Below, in pieces: positions 37,501 to 48,680 of a DNA stretch of 64,000 bases (positions are counted from its first letter, which is position 1; the number at the start of each line of letters is the position of its first letter). This stretch comes from Epiperipatus broadwayi (lineage: Eukaryota; Onychophora; Udeonychophora; Euonychophora; Peripatidae): positions 188,001 to 252,000 of the forward strand of contig JAQFVV010000286.1 of NCBI GenBank assembly GCA_028023455.1, given 5' to 3'. Position numbers and translations under genes: made by a program. The notes below the pieces were generated by a model. That model was not told the DNA's origin. It searched no databases and saw nothing but the letters and a program-made list of their open reading frames with translations.

Positions 37501-37864
37501 TGGAATTATAGTTAGAGATAGTGAATACTAACTACTCTGACGTTTATGTAAACAAAACACGCTTGATTGGCAGTCTTGGTAGGACGCCATCTGTGGACAT
37601 AAATACAAGCGTTAGCAAGTTTTTTAACTTGCATTTTTGTTTATCATAAATGTACCTTATGAGGTCTTTCTTGCAATGATATAGATTGCAGAGGCTTCTA
37701 CTATGTGGTGATGCTGAACTGAGATCAGACCCATGTAGCTATCTGGTTTGCTATGCTGAGTTTGAAGACATTACGTGTCTAAAAAATTCACGCTTGCAAG
37801 CTGAATAGAAATTGTTTCATAAACGCTCAGAGTTTGTATTCAGATCTAGTTTCTTTATTCCTGT

Positions 37865-37908
37865 CTTTCACTGACGATAGCAAATAGCTTGAAATCATGA
37901 TCTGAAAG
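37865..37908 (+). ncRNA. Hammerhead ribozyme, family 1 (plus copy 7)
   Basis: Identical in core and stems to 35422-35465. It is 408 bp from the previous copy because of one inserted base outside the ribozyme. Confidence 0.9.
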
Positions 37909-38271
37909 TGGAATTATAGTTAGAGATAGTGAATACTAACTACTCTGACGTTTATGTAAACAAAACACGCTTGATTGGCAGTCTTGGTAGGACGCCATCT
38001 GTGGACATAAATACAAGCGTTAGCAAGTTTTTTAACTTGCATTTTTGTTTATCATAAATGTACCTATGAGGTCTTTCTTGCAATGATATAGATTGCAGAG
38101 GCTTCTACTATGTGGTGATGCTGAACTGAGATCAGACCCATGTAGCTATCTGGTTTGCTATGCTGAGTTTGAAGACATTACGTGTCTAAAAAATTCACGC
38201 TTGCAAGCTGAATAGAAATTGTTTCATAAACGCTCAGAGTTTGTATTCAGATCTAGTTTCTTTATTCCTGT

Positions 38272-38315
38272 CTTTCACTGACGATAGCAAATAGCTTGAA
38301 ATCATGATCTGAAAG
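38272..38315 (+). ncRNA. Hammerhead ribozyme, family 1 (plus copy 8)
   Basis: Identical in core and stems to 35422-35465. The unit ends about 100 bp later against (AT)n. Confidence 0.9.
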
Positions 38316-38409
38316 TGGAATTATAGTTAGAGATAGTGAATACTAACTACTCTGACGTTTATGTAAACAAAACACGCTTGATTGGCAGTCTTGGTAAGAC
38401 GCCATCTGT

Positions 38410-38413
<4 letters not shown>

Positions 38414-38449
<36 letters not shown>
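38414..38449. repeat. (AT)n microsatellite at the right end of the array
   Basis: About 17 AT units. A matching TA run at 31860-31886 bounds the left end, so the array sits between two TA tracts. Confidence 0.97.
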
Positions 38450-38452
<3 letters not shown>

Positions 38453-38454
38453 TA

Positions 38455-39380
38455 AAATCCAATATTTTGAATTTAGCCCCCCTTCAGGCCTGGAGTGACT
38501 TTCTTGAAGTGGTGCAGACTATTATAAAAAAATTCACTTGGAACTCTTCTGGCCTGGCAAAATTATTACTTGTGCTAAATGATAATGCAAATAAACTGAA
38601 CTTGCTCTCTGATTGCAGTCACAGTGTTGATGAAATTCTATGACTGAAGGAACATTACCAGAATGCCTTGGCAGAATATATCACCATCAAGCATGCCCAT
38701 AGGTTCCTTGGGAACTGAAACTGTTGGACCAGAAATTATTTAAGGTGGGCACTGGAAGGAAAAATATTACCCCTCTCATCAATTGTCCTTGGTGGGCAGT
38801 TGTATATCAGGGATGCTATGATCCTGATAATCTGCAATTACTTGATAAGGAAAGCTATTAGTAGAGCTAAGTGCTAGGTGGATTGCACATCAGATCATGG
38901 AATCTCTAATCAAGATATCCTTGAAAAGCTTACATAATTCCCCAGAGGAGCCCACTCTGATCCACATGCAATTCCCAAGTTCCTCCTACTATACCTGAGT
39001 TATTTTATTGTGCCAATCATCTTCAGAGTCATCAATGAGCTAGCCACAGTGGATAGGTCAGTTGAGAGTCTTATCTGGTGAACTAGTACACTTTTTAAAA
39101 AATATAGTTCACCCTCTGAGCTCTCTAGTCTTCAGCTGATTTTTGGTCATCAAGATTGTTGAGTCATTTCTTAAGGACTGCATTCAAAATATAATTTATC
39201 AAAACTTGTTTGCTGCACAGTTTGCAAAAAAGGGCTATTTACTACCAATGCTGTCTGTTTGTTTAAGATTGTATTCGATCATGTGAGGTGTCATAGATAT
39301 GTCAGGTCAATTGCTGTCCAACTAGACATCAGCAGCATTTTATCAATGAGTATTGATCTTATGCTTTTCTAACTATTATT
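38455..39380 (+). pseudogene. LINE fragment with start of reverse transcriptase (right part)
   Basis: Resumes LINE coding sequence after the ribozyme array. Readable pieces include LQAWSDFLEVVQTIIKKF near 38490 and, around 39240-39350, TTNAVCLFKIVFDHVRCHRY followed by VRSIAVQLDISS. The latter is RT motif A of LINEs (QLDISSAFD type), with the second catalytic-region half altered. The fragment ends near 39380, where a family-3 ribozyme foldback is inserted, so the YADD region is missing. Stops and frameshifts make it inactive. It is on the same strand as the endonuclease part at 30730-31858, as expected for one LINE split by a later insertion. Confidence 0.65.
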
Positions 39381-39491
39381 AAAACAGGAAAAACTCTCTA
39401 CACATATAGCCACCCAGTGCAAGCCACAGTAATAAATGGATGCCAAAGGCTTGTGCATAAAATTTCCCATCTAGTGCCTACTCATCCAATA

Positions 39492-39533
39492 TCCCCAGAC
39501 TAGTTTCTGGCTTGGGTTCTTTGTCAGTGAGGA
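39492..39533 (-). ncRNA. Family-3 hammerhead, mutated G8
   Basis: Minus strand: stem I TCCTCA/TGGGGA, GAA, stem III ACTAGT and cleavage C are intact, but the core reads CTGACAA. Predicted inactive. Confidence 0.65.
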
Positions 39534-39612
39534 GCCTTTATGAAGGACACAATCCAGAAACTATGCTGCAATATCCCCAGATTAGATTCTGGCTTGTGGC
39601 CTTCATCAAGGC

Positions 39613-39654
39613 TCCTCACTGACAAAGGCCATAAGCCAAAAACTAGTATGGGGA
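39613..39654 (+). ncRNA. Family-3 hammerhead, degenerate
   Basis: Core CTGACAA, GAA changed to AAA and cleavage base changed to A; stem I and ACTAGT persist. Predicted inactive. Fragments of a further decayed copy lie at about 39570-39610. Confidence 0.6.
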
Positions 39655-40340
39655 TATTGGATGAGTAGGCACTAGATTGGGGATTTTATGCCTAAGACTT
39701 CTGGCATCCATCGATTACTATGGTTTGCACTAGGTGGTAATACATATAGAGAGTTTTGCCTGTTTTAAATAATTAATAGATGAATGTAATAAATTTTAAT
39801 TACTAATGATCATGGAAAATCAGTTTAACAAAAATAAAACATTATTAATATATTAATAACAACATATATATAAACTTTAAATTGAATAAAATTTAAATAA
39901 AATAAAATTAAGAAGCAAATAAAATATTCCTTACAGAATAGTTTACACTTGAGTTAATTACTATTTATTAATTATACTTATTATATTATTTTTTTGGACA
40001 TATCTAGTGTGTGTTGTAAACAATATCTTAAGAAACCAAAAAGAAATGTTATATATTAGCACAAATATTGCTAAATAAATACATGCAGATGTATTTTGCA
40101 AAACTTATTTAAGTATGTTTAATTTGTTTACTATTTATTATCAAAATAAACATAAGCTTATTAATTTATACTTCATAATAACATTATATTATAGATGTTT
40201 ATTACATAAACAAACTTTATTAATCTTATAAATATTTATATGTAAAACCTTTTTTTAAATATGAATGAAGAAACAAATATACATACTCTAATTTAAAAAA
40301 AAAAACTAAAATTATCAGTAATTAATATATATATATTTAG

Positions 40341-40581
<241 letters not shown>

Positions 40582-40849
40582 TAGTTTAAGCTCTTCTTTT
40601 TGGTAATTATAGGTTTTTCTTGTACACTAAACAAACATTAAAATTTATAAAAAAATAAATAAACTACCTGGTAAACTTTTCTTTTTACTCTTAAGGAATA
40701 CCATCAAATTTCAACTTCCTAAAGAAAGAAATATTTATTATATACCAAAAATGTTATGAGCCGCTTATAGATTTTATACAAATAAAAAGAATTACATTTT
40801 AAAATTCTTATATATATAAAATACATATTTTGCAGGTTCATCCGTGTTA

Positions 40850-41520
40850 AAAAATTTTAAATATTAATATTCCGACATTTCGACTTGGTCACACAAGTCA
40901 TCCACTGGTGATAAAAGGTACAAAGATGGTTGTAGATGCACTACAATCACTGATTTTAAAATAACATTAAAGTTTCACCAATAGCAAAAATGTTAAATTA
41001 AAATATGTTTTTTTAAAAAAAATCTTTACAAGTAGGAGGAAGTTTGCATGTATTATCTTTCTTATTGATACAATCTGATCCTTTTAATATCTCAATAGCT
41101 TTTCTGATTTTACACTGGTAGAGATTATTACATCTGGATATGATCCTGGTACTATAAAAATCAATTCTATGACCTCAATCTATAGTATGGAGTGAGTGCT
41201 GATAATGATGAATGCTGTTTAACTCCATTAGGATGTCCATCTCTCCTAATACATATGCAACAGTTGCTCATACCTATGGAAGAAAATTTACAATTATCAC
41301 ATGAGATTTTCTAAATACCATGAGATTCAAGAGGGATTGAATACTTAGGCTTGGTTATCATATTACTGATTTTTTGATGAGTAGAAAATGCTGTATTTAT
41401 TTTATAACATTTTAATATATGCCTCATACAGTCTATGGCTTCTTTTACATATGGAACACAAATCCTAATAGTTGATCTATCTTCTTTTTGTTTCCTATTT
41501 TGACCATTTTGGGTCTAAAT
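40850..41520 (-). pseudogene. PLE remnant: RT tail, GIY-YIG domain and 3' end
   Basis: The minus strand from about 41520 reads the inter-domain region and endonuclease of a PLE. It shows RICVPYVKEAIDCMRHILKC, then NTAFSTHQKISNMITKPK, then IPLESHG with one stop, then KISCDNCKFSSIGMSNCC. The last corresponds to the GIY...YIG core of the nuclease (typically GVYKIPC...YIGxT). It continues with HPNGVKQHSSLSALT. The domain nicks DNA at the insertion site. Few frame breaks occur, so this is one of the better preserved PLE pieces here, though truncated at its 5' end. The 3' terminus near 40870-40910 carries a hammerhead-like motif. Confidence 0.8.
40869..40910 (-). ncRNA. Degenerate PLE-type hammerhead motif
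   Basis: The minus strand reads TGGATGA (in place of CTGATGA), a stem II GACTTG...CAAGTC, GAAATGTC and GGAATA. Hammerheads are known in PLE terminal repeats. The core mutation suggests it no longer cleaves. Confidence 0.45.
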
Positions 41521-41685
41521 TAAGGTTTTTTTAAAAGAAATAAATCATATTATTAGTGTTTTATTAGAAAATAATTATAGTAATAAATTTATTAAAAAAG
41601 CCTTAATTCAAGCCCAAAAGGGTCAAAATAGGAAATGAAAAGAAGATAGATCAGCTATTAGGATTTGTGTTCCATATGTAAAAAA
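41440..41685. repeat. Inverted copy of PLE segment
   Basis: About 41590-41685 (plus) repeats the RICVPYVK-coding part of the minus-strand PLE at 41440-41535, forming arms of about 95 bp around a ~55-bp centre. Confidence 0.7.
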
Positions 41686-42839
41686 ACCACACCAAATGCA
41701 TGCATATAACCTTAGGTCTTTTTTTACGTGGACTTATTTAACACGATTTTGAAATTGCGCTATTCAAGTTTTATCAGAAGTCAAACTCCGATAATGCGCT
41801 ATCACTTTAAATAATAAATTTTGTGCACTTACATTATATTGAAAGTAATAGCACATTATTGGAATTCGACTTTCATCTTAGTAATTTCAATATTTTCAGT
41901 GCTTTATAATAGTAAGATTTTATGCAATAATGAAATTAAAATCATGATTTCCACATTTTATTATACACACATTAAATTTTACAAGATTATAATATAAATT
42001 TGTTCAAACATTGTGCGTGTTAATTTTGCATTTTAAATCACATTCTGTTTTTGCTTTTTAAAAAAGAACGTAATCAATTATTAATCATTTAATGTCCACA
42101 AGTTTATTTTTAAAAGGTGAGTAATAGCAGTGGGCACAATTAAATTTGACAATTAAAATCTGATTTTTAATTGTAATTAACAATTTAAAAATTACTTACG
42201 GTGACTTGAAATTAATGTGATGTGAAATTTGATTTTTAAACGGAATTGAAAATTAAAAAATTAAAGACAAAAATAAGAATTTAATTTTTAGTTGTTAGTT
42301 TCATAAACAATTAATAAAATCATCATCTCAAAGATTAATTACTAGTTACATTGTCATCAGAAAAACATTGACACAACATGAGTGTGAAGTTGGTGCTAGT
42401 TGTATTTTTTCTTGTGAAAAATCTGAATTTTTTACCAGTTTGCAAACGAACATGTTTTTTGGCAAATAGTGATAATAATTAAAATGTGTATAAAAAAATA
42501 TAAATTACTGTACTGTAAATTATGCATAAAAATATATTATTTTGAATAAAATTAAATATTATAATTAAAAAAAGTTTGTCTTGTATCAATTTTTTTCAAA
42601 TTTGAAATTTTTTAGTAGTCATATTTTATTTCCTTATTGTTTTTTGTGCGAATTTTAAAGCAATTTTATGTTGGTGCTTTGCTTTTATGTGAATTTTGAA
42701 AAATCACAGACTGCATTCCCTCTTTTTCAATGTAAGTTTTGTTTATTTTTGTGCAATTTCGTTTGTGCATGTTTTCTGAGAAACCTATCTATCATGTAAA
42801 ATGAGACCCAGGTGTATATTAAAATGTTATAATATAAAT

Positions 42840-43372
42840 AAAGTATTTTCTACTCATCAAAAAATCAGTATTATAATAACAAAGGCTAAGGACTAATTCC
42901 CCCTTGAATCTCAGTGTCTTTATGAAATCTCATGTGATAATTGTAAAGTTTCTTACATAGGTATGAGTAACTGTCACATTAGTGTTAGGAGAGATAAACA
43001 TAGTTATGCAGTTAAACAACAATCATCAGCAGCACTCTCACTTTATACTATAGATTAAGATCATAAAATTGATTTTTTAGTACCAGGATTATATTCATAT
43101 GTGATAATTCCTATCAGTGTAAAATCAGAGAAGTGATTGGATTTCTAAAAAGACCAGATTGTATCAATAAGCAAGATAATACATGCAAACTCCCTCCTAT
43201 TTGAAAAGATTTTTTTTAAAAAACATATTTTAGTTTAACATTTTTGCTATTGATGGAACTTTAATGTTATTTTGAAATCAGTGATAGTAGTGCCTCTACA
43301 ACTGTCTTTCTACTATTTATCATCCAGTAGATGATATGTGTGGTCAACTTGAAATGTTAATATATTAATATT
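42840..43372 (+). pseudogene. PLE remnant: GIY-YIG domain and 3' end, plus strand
   Basis: A second copy of the same PLE region, opposite to 40850-41520. It shows HQKISIIITKAKD, PLESQCLYEISCDNCKVSYI, GMSNCHISVRRDKHSYAVKQ and QSSAALSLYTID. These are the conserved blocks of the PLE endonuclease. Later stops and shifts end the frame. A decayed hammerhead-like terminus lies at about 43325-43372, just before (AT)n. Confidence 0.75.
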
Positions 43373-43385
43373 AAAAATGTTATGT

Positions 43386-43388
<3 letters not shown>

Positions 43389-43461
<73 letters not shown>
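43389..43461. repeat. (AT)n microsatellite
   Basis: About 36 AT units with one break, directly after the PLE 3' end. Confidence 0.97.
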
Positions 43462-43463
<2 letters not shown>

Positions 43464-44493
43464 TAATGAAAATCCCATGATATGTTCTATTGTGCACATA
43501 GACATTACATGTAATCCATTTTTATTGCAAATTAGCATTCCATTAAAAATTATCCATTGTGACAACATTTTTTTTATTTTTAATGAAATATCCCATAATA
43601 AACATTTTACAGTGCTTAATACTGATTTAAATAATAGCCATCGTAGTTATTAATTTCTTCAAAATATCCTTATCAAGTATATCACAGCATGTAAGTCTGA
43701 TATTACTTTCAACAAGAGTATCTTTTGCCTGATGTTATTTTATTTAGGTTCTCAAACAAATTGAAGTTATTTGAGCCAACATTTTATGGATTTATCCCAT
43801 AATATTCATTTTAAATTTTAAATAAAATTATTGATATATCTGCCCAAACTTTTGTACTATTAGCTATTGAGAAAAAAATGTGAGAGTTTAATCTAAGATA
43901 ACAGGCTTAAATAATTTTCTCTGGATGATGTCATACTTATATCATTACCCTAGATATGGATTTCATGGAATTTTACATTATAAACTTAAGTTTTTTCTTA
44001 TTTCTTTGTAGGTTTTTTTCCATTAAGAATTAAATTTATACAAATATTTACTCAATAAAAGAACTTTTTTAAACATACTAGTGTTCTACGACATTAAAAT
44101 ATATTTTTAAAAACTTTATAAAAATAAATATTACAATATGTTTTATAAATAATAAAAATATATAATTTTATAATTAAAATATAAAATTTAATTAAAAACC
44201 ATTATAAAATAGACATTCCTTTATATTTATTTATTTTAAATACAATAATCAATATTTTACATACCCTTTTTAAATAATTTAATTATTTTAAAATAATATA
44301 TTTAATACATAAAATTTATCACTTTTTGAATTCTCATAAAACATAATTTTAACAATAATTTAATATCCTATATGCTTATAATTAAAATTTATTTTTAAAA
44401 TGTATTCAGTAAATAAAATGCCAACCAATAAGTTTGTCAATCCATATTTTATTTTATTATTGCATTCATGTTAAAGATATTGTATATTTTTAC

Positions 44494-44497
<4 letters not shown>

Positions 44498-44569
<72 letters not shown>
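44498..44569. repeat. (AT)n followed by (ATT)n
   Basis: A TA tract to about 44534, then an ATT tract that abuts the foldback at 44570. Confidence 0.95.
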
Positions 44570-44600
44570 GGATAAACTGTGTGTTATTTTCCATTACATA

Positions 44601-44637
44601 CCGATATTTTGATGAACTAGCATCTGCCATTGTCAAG
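44601..44637 (-). ncRNA. Degenerate hammerhead-like motif
   Basis: Minus strand: TTGACAATGGCAGATG...CATC, AAAATATC, GGTATG. The layout is like a PLE hammerhead (core, stem II GATG/CATC, ATAT stem III, C) but with core changes. Confidence 0.35.
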
Positions 44638-44657
44638 AGTAACTTTTGAAAATTAAC

Positions 44658-44694
44658 GTTGACAATGGTGGATGCTAGTTTGTTGAAATATTGG
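44658..44694 (+). ncRNA. Degenerate hammerhead-like motif
   Basis: Inverted partner of 44601-44637. It keeps GAAATAT but has lost stem II pairing and the cleavage C. Confidence 0.3.
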
Positions 44695-44729
44695 TGCATA
44701 ATTGAAAATAACACACAGTTTATCCCAAA

Positions 44730-47700
44730 AATAATAATTTATCTATATCATACAATTGTGAAAACATGAAATATAATATTATTAGTCTTTATATTGTAGC
44801 CAAATGATTTCACACTTGTTCTAATTTCTTATCTTAGCTTAACCATTTTGCATAGTTACTTGATTAAAAAAAATAGTCATGATTTTATAAGTGTCATAAA
44901 CATGATAGCTTATATTGCTTTTAATAATTTCATTCATTAATAAAATGGAAGTATTATATTAAAATATGTGCCAGAAAATAGTATTCTAATAGTATAGTAA
45001 TTAGTTATAAGACAACAAAGAGTAGAAAATGTTAAATTAACTTAAAATTAGCTTTTGTAAATTTTTAGAATAGTAGTATAAAATTTAAAATATTAGTTCA
45101 TAATAGGTCAGCCTTGGGTTTATAAAAGTAATTGTAATATTTAACATCTTTAAATATTTTATTTGGTAATCATAATGAATTATAACTAGATATTTAAAAG
45201 TAATTAATAAGTAAGGTTAAAGTCCTATATGTGCGTGCTTACTTGGGTGAATGAAAATTGTTTATAATAAATTAAGTAGTTTTAAAAGTTGAGTTATACA
45301 AGCATATAAAAATATAAATGAACAAATAATTATAATATTAGTTAAAATGGTTTAATGAATAAAATATGTGTTAATTCAAATAAATATCCAAAGATGGTTC
45401 AGTCAGTCGATGTATGAATAATGTGATTTTTTTTTTATATATAATATTTTTTGTATGAAAAAACTTTATTAGCTTTCTCCTAAATTGGATTCATTAAATC
45501 ACATGCCATTTTTTTTTAATATCTACACTAAAATGATGTCATGGATTAATTAACATATCTTTTTTCTTCTCTTCTGGTAGGATTGAATCTTTGGCACAAG
45601 ATAAAATTTCTAAGTAGTAATTTTTATAATTTTATTATTTTTCCTAAAAGTATCTAATTTAAACTTAATTATTAACAAGTCAACAATAAATCTTGGCTAA
45701 CCCTTTAGGTAACCCACTTTTTGATAACTGAATTGCAATTAATCTTTTTAATTATTATAACAATGCTTCAAATAAATTCTGTTATTATTACTAATTATTT
45801 TAATAAGATTAACTATAGAAGAAGTTGTAATGCTAAGTAGTTGTTACATTTATTTATGACTTTTATAACCAAAAACTATGCAGAAAAATGTTCCAGTTAT
45901 TATTTGTTTAGCTATCTTGTATATGGGATAAACTTTAAAAGAAGAAAATTAAAATGCACAGATTATTTAAACTACATATTTAAAGTTTAAAATTGCATTG
46001 TAATAATTTGCTCATTTAATGTCTAAAATTATTAATTGCCATTGGAACTGTTTATAGAATAATTTTAAAAATGTTTAATTAAATAACCTGCTTTAAAAAT
46101 AATTCTTCATATATTAAAATAAACATATACTAGAGAAATTAAAATGATTTTAAACGTTTTGATGTGCTGGAACCCTTCATTTCAAATTGTTGAAGAAAAA
46201 TAAATTGCTATTAAATAAATGTGAAAATATCAACTTGTCAATCTATACTATGAGGTTGGTAGGAATATTTCTAAAGATGTTTTGATATGTGAAATTATTC
46301 CTTATTAACAAAATGCTTTATAAATTATATTATGCAAATGTATTGAGTAATAACCTGGAAATGTCTCATTATTTTTCACAAATAAGTTTCAAAACACTTA
46401 AAACGTGTTCTTTAAAAGAGTAAAGAAAACTACAGTATTAATTAAATAAAACTGCAGGATTCTTAAATTGTTTATCAGCTGAAAGAATTATTGTATTACA
46501 ATGTTGTCATTTCCCTTCGCGACTCATTATTGCTTTATTTTCATTAATTTTACTGCTTATATTAAGAAGTGCTTATATTTTTAGAACTAAGTTAGACATA
46601 AGAGCTGTTGTATATGTTTTATTTTGGAAATTATTTTGCCATGTATGAAGAATAGTTTTGACTAGAAGCTTCACAGAAGTTATACATGCTTAACAGATAT
46701 CTCAGTGCAAAGAAAGCTCACTTATGGACTAAATTTTTTTTTTATTGGTCAAAATATTTTATGCAATATTTTCTTCAAAATTTTGTTATTTTTAGTGTAA
46801 TAATAGTCAATATTAGGGTTCCAGGTAATTAATTCATGTAATTTTAATTTTAATGGGTTATTAAAAGGTGTAAATACTCTACACATTGACAGGTAGTATT
46901 TATTATATATTTGGTATGTGATTGATAAGCCAAATTATATTCTATCTATTTTGAATCAATGGAAATTTTCATTTCTCACAATAATTATTTTAGGTGTATG
47001 AGATCTTACTCAATTATGTGCTAAATAGCCACAATAACTAATTGTCAAAATTTTTTTTGCACAAATACCATAGTAACTATAACTGCTAGTATTTTTTGAT
47101 GCATTGAAAATTATTATTTTTACACTTTTATTCACATTATTACTCATGTCCACTGGTTACTCCATACACATGTGAATTGCAACTTTGTGCCAAAAATTTC
47201 ATATTCTATTAAAAAAAATTTATTAATTTTTTTAGTCAGTTAACTTAAATTCCAAATGCTGGTTAAGACATTGCTTATTGTTAGTATGATTAAAATTTTG
47301 AATATGATTTTAATTAATTGTAGTGATGTTTGTATTTCGTCATTGTTAATTATAGTATTTCTTAGTCTCATAATGTAAGGTCCTATTAATATTTATTAGT
47401 GTCCTTAATGGAGTAGATAAGTTCCCTATCTTCATTATATTCCTTTCTATGAGGTGAGGTAACTATTTCCAGTGATTATTATCACATATTTAGAAGGTAT
47501 CTATTTTTGGTGAGTCTTTCCATGTTTTTCTGATGTGCTATGACAAAGGTGCAGGCATCCTCTTTTTCCTTAGAAGTAGATGTTTGGAAGCCACCATTCT
47601 TATGATGTATTTATTTATTATGCTAGTTGTTTTTCAGAGCCTATGTTTTACCTATCACCCATGATGTATTTAGAGCTAGTTTTTTACCATGGTAGATGAG

Positions 47701-48340
47701 ATTTTGTTGTGTTTTGATCTGTGGTGATAAGATAAGCTAGTTTAAAGGATTTAGTTTTTTCAGGTTGCACTTGGTTACTTTAGTGCTTAATGGTGTAACA
47801 ATGTCTGTTCTGTGTTGTTATGATTCTATAATCACCCACAAACCAACCAACAATAGTTAGTAATTTTAAATATTAATTTGTAAGCATATGGAAAGCAAGT
47901 GCAATCCACACATGCTATATAGATGCTGTGATCATCTAAAACCTCTTCAATAGATGTGTAAGTCATTTATTTTTAACATTTTGTGTAATTTATATTATGT
48001 GGGCAGTAATTTCTTAATTTTATGTGTGCAAATGACTTCTGATGAGTGTGGTTATTTGTTAGTTCAACATCTTCAACAATAGGGGAGTCTATTTATAATT
48101 TGAGAGTTATTTTACATATGCTAGCTATTGCTTGTGTATAGTGAGCTAATAATATCAAGCATTAGCAAATCAGTTAGTTAATCCTGGTCACCATTTTTTT
48201 GATAATGCTTTAATTTAGAATAAATAAATAAAGAGGAATGATATGTTAATAAGCTAATGATTAAGCTCATGTAAACATATAAATTTATAAGGCCCAAAAT
48301 TGTTTAAAAAATTGCTGATATTGGAGATGTATAAGAATTA
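44730..48340. other. No recognisable gene or element
   Basis: AT-rich. The stretch about 47400-47870 is GC-richer and T/G-rich on the plus strand, resembling decayed transposon sequence, but no motif is recognisable on either strand. Confidence 0.45.
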
Positions 48341-48364
48341 GCTAGTTTTAACTCTCCATCTAAC

Positions 48365-48680
48365 AAGGCAAAACTCTCCATACAATAGTTCCACCTTGTG
48401 CCAACCAGAGTAATCAATGGGTGCCAGAAGGCTTGTGCATAAAATCCCTATCTAGTAGGTGTTCTCAGATCCAAGGCTCCTCACTGATGAGAGTCACAAG
48501 CCAGAAACTAGTCTTGGGATATTGGATGAGTAGGTAGTAGATAGGATTTTATGCACAAACCTTCTGGAATCTATTGATTACTCTGGTTGGCACAGGGTAG
48601 CACTACTGTATGGAGAGTTTTGTCTTGTTCTATAACAATTATGTGCTAGTATGAGATAGTGATCATGTGATGTTTAGTGC
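48365..48680 (+). mobile_element. Family-3 hammerhead foldback with 18-bp flanking repeat
   Basis: TTTAACTCTCCATCTAAC at 48347-48364 recurs at 48681-48698. Between them, arms (about 48372-48450 and 48537-48632) fold back around the ribozyme. The repeat resembles the element's own ACTCTCCAT, so it may not be a pure target duplication. Confidence 0.65.
48478..48519 (+). ncRNA. Family-3 hammerhead ribozyme
   Basis: Core CTGATGA, GAA, palindromic ACTAGT and cleavage C are intact. Stem I TCCTCA/TTGGGA keeps most pairs. Stem II is weakened relative to 16428-16469. Confidence 0.7.

Larger units (their letters stand above)
35053..38414 (+). mobile_element. Retrozyme array, family 1, plus-strand half (8 ribozymes)
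   Basis: The same 407-bp unit in the opposite orientation. It starts at TGAAAGTGG, the base expected just after the ribozyme cut, and ends at CTGTGGACAT against (AT)n. One spacing is 408 because of an extra T near 37658. The A/T site reads A,T,T,T,A,A,A,A along the half, an order not mirrored in the minus half. With the other half it forms an inverted repeat with arms of about 3.2 kb. Confidence 0.85.
39379..39767. repeat. Family-3 hammerhead foldback
   Basis: The arms at about 39379-39490 and 39655-39767 are diverged reverse complements, and each runs inward into a hammerhead region. It interrupts the LINE RT fragment. Confidence 0.75.
44570..44725. repeat. PLE-terminus-type foldback
   Basis: Arms of about 68-70 bp starting GGATAAACTGTGTGTTATTTT and its reverse complement flank a ~20-bp centre. 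Each arm contains a hammerhead-like segment. Confidence 0.75.

Noticed and set aside
31886-38414. CRISPR-like array
   Set aside because: The 407-bp units are repeated without short unique spacers, and the setting is an animal genome. They are ribozyme repeats.
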